Shown piece after piece: positions 60,176 through 64,000 of a stretch of 64,000 nucleotides of DNA (positions are counted from its first letter, which is position 1; the number at the start of each line of letters is the position of its first letter). This DNA comes from Chamaecyparis obtusa (taxonomy: Eukaryota > Streptophyta > Pinopsida > Cupressales > Cupressaceae): positions 248,001 through 312,000 of the forward strand of contig BSBK01006342.1 of assembly GCA_027943335.1 (NCBI GenBank), in the 5' to 3' direction. The notes beneath the pieces are model-generated. The model was given only the letters and a program-made list of their open reading frames with translations. It did no database searches and had not been told where the DNA came from. The translations under genes were made by a program, and so were the position numbers.

Positions 60176-61720
60176 GAGCTCAATTTCAAAATTGTATGTG
60201 TATTATTTTATTATTGATGTCCCTATTTTATTACTGATGTCTCTGTTTGATCTAATAGCATCAATATAACAAACAGAGCACCAACTAATCAAATAGGGAC
60301 ATGAGGTGCTCAAATAGTGAGCTCATAAAATAATATATTTAGTCTTAATAAAATCTTATAAAACAACATATATTGTGTGAAGTGTTTGATCTCTCTTTAT
60401 TTGTTTTGGTGTTGATATTCACTATGTGGTACACCCCATTTATGATTATTTCATGAGGAAATATCTTGATGGCTCATGGGCTGCAAGCTAGGGCATCATA
60501 CATTGTTCATGAGCTCACTGTTTAATACTGGCATTGTTTACATCTTTTCATTTGGAATGCTTGATGACCCACGAGCTTTGAGAGCCAGGGCATCGTTTCT
60601 ATTACCTTCAAGACATTGTGTGAAGTGTTTGATCTCTCTTTATTTGTTTTGTTGTTGATAATCACTATGTGGTACTCCCCGTTTATGATCATTTCATGAG
60701 GAAATGTGTTCATGGCTTGTGGGCTGCAAGCTAGGGCATCATGCATTGTTTATGAGCTCACTGTTTGAGCACCTCATGTCCATATATATACACTTCAAAG
60801 GAGGAATTATGAAATATAGTTGTAGGTAGTTATCTCTTCTATAATGATGGAGGAGTGAAAGGTAATGATCAATGAGGTTGCTGCTATTAGATCATACATT
60901 AACACACTTACTATTTTGAATTTGAGCTTGGGCATCATGCAATGTTATTGTTGTCATTACATGCTTGCTGCTGTTGTGCACCATACATTGTTTTATACAC
61001 TGTTTATTTCATTGAGACTGTGAGCTTGGTTTTTCTTTTAGAAGTGTATGGCTTGACTATGAACATGCATAATTATAGATGAGGATCAATAATAGGATGC
61101 CATTCATTGCTTAGATATTTTTTTATCTAACCCCCATCTCCCTTTTCTTTGTAGGTTCTAGATCACATAGGGGCACACTAGATTCATACCCGGGTCAAAA
61201 ATTCATCACTTCAGGAAATGTCTGGCACCCTTATTATTTATGTTCATCCTCTTATGTATGCCTGTACTCTTGCATTTTCTTCTAAAATTTATTTTCCTTG
61301 TATAGTATATACAAGTTATTTTTTATATATATACATGTAACCTTTAGTTGCAAAAATTTCTTTTCCTTTTCATGTATCTTTGTATGAAATGAACACAAAT
61401 TAAACAAGATCATCTAATAATAAAAAGTAGGGTACTATAGTCACTCATATAGTAATTAGTTCCCCAAACTATTACTAAGGATTGAACATAAGTCTAAGTC
61501 CCCAAATCTATTGTTCTATGTATATAAAATAATATATGGTGCACAACAGCAGTAAGCATGCAATGCCAACAATAATATTGCATGATGCCTGAGCTCAAAT
61601 TCAAAGATGTAAGTGTATTAATGTATGATCTAATAGCAACAACCTCATTGATCATTACCTTTTACTCCTCCATCATTATAGAAGAGATAACTACCTACAA
61701 CTAGGGCATGATGCATTGTT

Positions 61721-61788
61721 TATGAGCTCACTGTTTGAGCACCTCATGTCCCTATTTGATTGGCCAGTGCTCAAACAGTGAGCTCATA
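61721..61788. repeat. Perfect 22-bp inverted repeat hairpin
   Basis: TATGAGCTCACTGTTTGAGC plus AC pairs perfectly with the arm at 61767-61788 across a 24-bp spacer. Confidence 0.85.
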
Positions 61789-63413
61789 AATTGCGACACC
61801 CATTTGGTTATAAACAAAAAAAAAAGAAAAAGAAAGTATCATTTGTAATTTTTGAATTCGAAGAGCTTTCCTAAAGATGACACTGCACTTTTACGTGGTG
61901 CGAAGAGGGCATTCAAGTTTGGCATGCACGAAGAGGCCAACACCATGTGGGAAGAGGGCACTAGCACTTGAGGTAGGCATTCAAGATTTGTCTATTTGAT
62001 CATAAATAGGGAGTACCACATAGTGAATATCAACAACAAAACAAATAAAGAGAGATCAAACACTTCACACAATATATGTTGCTTTATAAGATTTTATTAA
62101 GACTAAATATATTATTTTATAAGCTCACTGTTTGAGCACCTCATGTCCCTATTTGATTGGTTGATGCTCAGTTTGTTATATTGATGCTATTAGATCAAAT
62201 AGGGACATCAGTAATAAAATAATACACCATGTGGTACTCCCTGTTTATGATCATTTCATGAGAAAATGTCTTGGTGGCTCACGGGCTGTTGCAAGCTAGG
62301 GCATGATACATTATTCATGAGCTCATGTTTAATACTGACATCGTTGACATCTTTTCATTTGGAATGCTTGATGACCTATGAGATTTGAGAGCTAGGGCAT
62401 CATTTCTATTACCTTCAAGGCATTGTGTGAAGTGTTTAATCTCTCTTTATTTGTTTTGGTGTTGATATTCACTATGTGGTACTCCCTGTTTATGATCATT
62501 TCATGAGGAAATGTATTGATGGCTCATGGGTTGAAAGCTAGGGCATTGTACATTGTTCATGAGCTCACTATTTAATATTTGGCCAGGCCATGTGAATGGT
62601 ACCAGGCCAACCCAATCAGCCCAACAAAATGTGTCATGTTTATCTTTATCAAATACACTCGTTCACCATTTTGTTCTTGTTCTTCACACAAATATTGCAT
62701 CAAAAGTAATTGTAAACAATGATTCAAAGAAAAAAGAAACAACTACAATAGATCAAACCCCAAAAGAATACAATCAACTACAATAGCTCATAGTCTCAAT
62801 GAAATAAATAGTGTATAAAACAATATATGGTGCACAACAATAGCAAGCATGTAATGACAACAATAACATTGCATGATAAAATTCAATAATCTTAGTTTTT
62901 ATTTAAATATATTTGAAACTCCTATCAGGTCATTGTCCAATAGTTAAACTAACCTATGACTTCAAAGGAGGAATTATGAAATATAGTTGTAGGTAGTTAT
63001 CTATTCTATAATGAAAATGGTACCAGGCCAACCTAATCAGCCCAACAAATTATGTCATGTTTATCTTTGTCAAATACACTCGTTCACCATTTTGTTCTTG
63101 TTATTCACACAAATATTGTATCAAAAGTAATTGTAAACAATGATTCAAAGAAAAAAAAACAACTACAATAGATCAGACCCCAAAAGAATACAGTCAACTA
63201 CAATAGCTCAAAATATCAATGAAATAAACACTGTATAAAACAATATATGGTGCATAGCAACATCAAGCATGCAATGACATCAATAACATTGCATGATGCC
63301 TGAGCTCAAATTCAAAACAACAAGTTTATTAATGTATGATCTAATAGAAACAACCTCATTGATCATTATCTTTCACTCCTCCATCATTATAGAAGAGATA
63401 ACTACCTACAACT

Positions 63414-63517
63414 AGGGCATCATGCATTATTTATGAGCTCACTGTTTGAGCACCTCATGTCCCTATTTGATTGGATAGTGCTCAAATAGTGAGCTCATAA
63501 ATAATTCATGATGCCCT
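63414..63517. repeat. 40-bp inverted repeat hairpin, second copy
   Basis: Arms 63414-63453 and 63478-63517 pair with two mismatches. The core is the same as the hairpin at 61,721, but the paired region extends into AGGGCATCATG of module A, so an inverted pair of module A ends forms the longer stem. Confidence 0.8.
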
Positions 63518-64000
63518 AGCTTTTAGCCCACAAGCCATCAAGACATTTCCTCATGAAATGATCATAAATGGGGAGTATGACATAGTGAATACCAACAACA
63601 AAACAAATAAAGAGAGATAAAACACTTCACACAATATATGTTGCTTTATAAGATTTTATTAAGACAAAATATATTATTTTATGAGCTCACAGTTTCAGCA
63701 CCTCATGTCCCTATTTGATTGGTAGGTGCTCTGTTTGTTATATTGATGCTATTAGATCAAATAGGGACATCAATAATAAAATAATGCACTTACTGTTTTG
63801 AATTTGAGCTCATAAAAATTAAGATATCCTACTATTTTGAATTTATATGTGATGCATATGTAAGGGTGGTGGTTGAGGTTTTACAAGTAGAGTTAAGAAA
63901 TTTCAGACGTTTAGGTACTATCCCCAAGCCCTCAAGTTGTCCAAATGATCACAATCACACCAAGACTAACCCAAATGGTAAATCATGATGGGAATGGTAT

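Larger units (their letters stand above)
58082..64000. repeat. Mosaic of direct and inverted repeat modules
   Basis: At least six module types recur, some tandem and some inverted, over the last 5.9 kb. No conserved protein is seen. Approximate copies: D at 58,180-58,400 and 61,790-62,000; A at 58,428-59,160 (three), 60,368-60,770 (two) and 62,230-62,578 (two), inverted at 61,990-62,090 and 63,520-63,640; B at 59,189-59,938 and 62,580-63,225; C at 59,938-60,175 and 61,055-61,290. The block continues past the window's end. Confidence 0.75.

Overview
The window is nuclear DNA from a large-genome seed plant, made almost entirely of nested, decaying transposable elements. A gymnosperm would fit the size and nesting of the elements, but nothing here proves it. 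The evidence for a plant is plant-type Ty1/copia and Ty3/gypsy (Tat-like) retrotransposons, a tRNA-iMet primer site, a plant mobile domain (PMD) gene, GT-AG introns and long AT microsatellites. I see no intact single-copy host gene, rRNA, tRNA or CRISPR array.

Layout. 0-1.6 kb: a broken multi-exon gene resembling plant Ptta/En/Spm-type transposases. 1.6-4.2 kb: small inverted-repeat elements, a large hairpin, short dispersed palindromes and a microsatellite. 4.2-7.4 kb: the 3' end and LTR of a Tat-like gypsy element. 7.4-9.5 kb: a minus-strand coding remnant I do not recognise. 9.8-17.8 kb: a complete minus-strand Ty1/copia element with TSD AAATT, two 1,499-bp LTRs, PBS, PPT and one gag-pol frame broken by nine stops. 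17.8-20.5 kb: no genes, but an LTR-like sequence.

20.5-56.8 kb is a three-level nest. Gypsy element A (5' LTR at 20,540) runs to 26,653 and resumes at 49,261. It is split by an LTR-like insertion S (26,654-49,260). S is itself split by a complete 16.55-kb gypsy element B (27,039-43,591, TSD ATTAG). Removing S rejoins A's coding frame exactly. 58-64 kb is a mosaic of direct and inverted repeat modules.

The most interesting system is in the Tat-like family represented by A, B and the 4.2-7.4 kb fragment. Between integrase and the 3' LTR, B carries a complete antisense gene for a PMD protein with its own TATA box and three exons whose reading phases agree. The first intron is filled with TATCG(T/C)(A/G)CGATA-like palindromes that also occur in the sense-strand leader. 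A carries a related antisense ORF lacking B's 83-bp second intron, and the 4.2-7.4 kb relative lacks the cassette altogether. All three share arrays of tiny GTGTT-TCTC-AACAC hairpins and a repeated GTGAAAACCT element after integrase. The sense gag-pol has gag, a protease, a long linker with a G-patch-like motif, RT, a Ty3-type RNase H, a second archaeal-type RNase H and integrase, all with disabling mutations.
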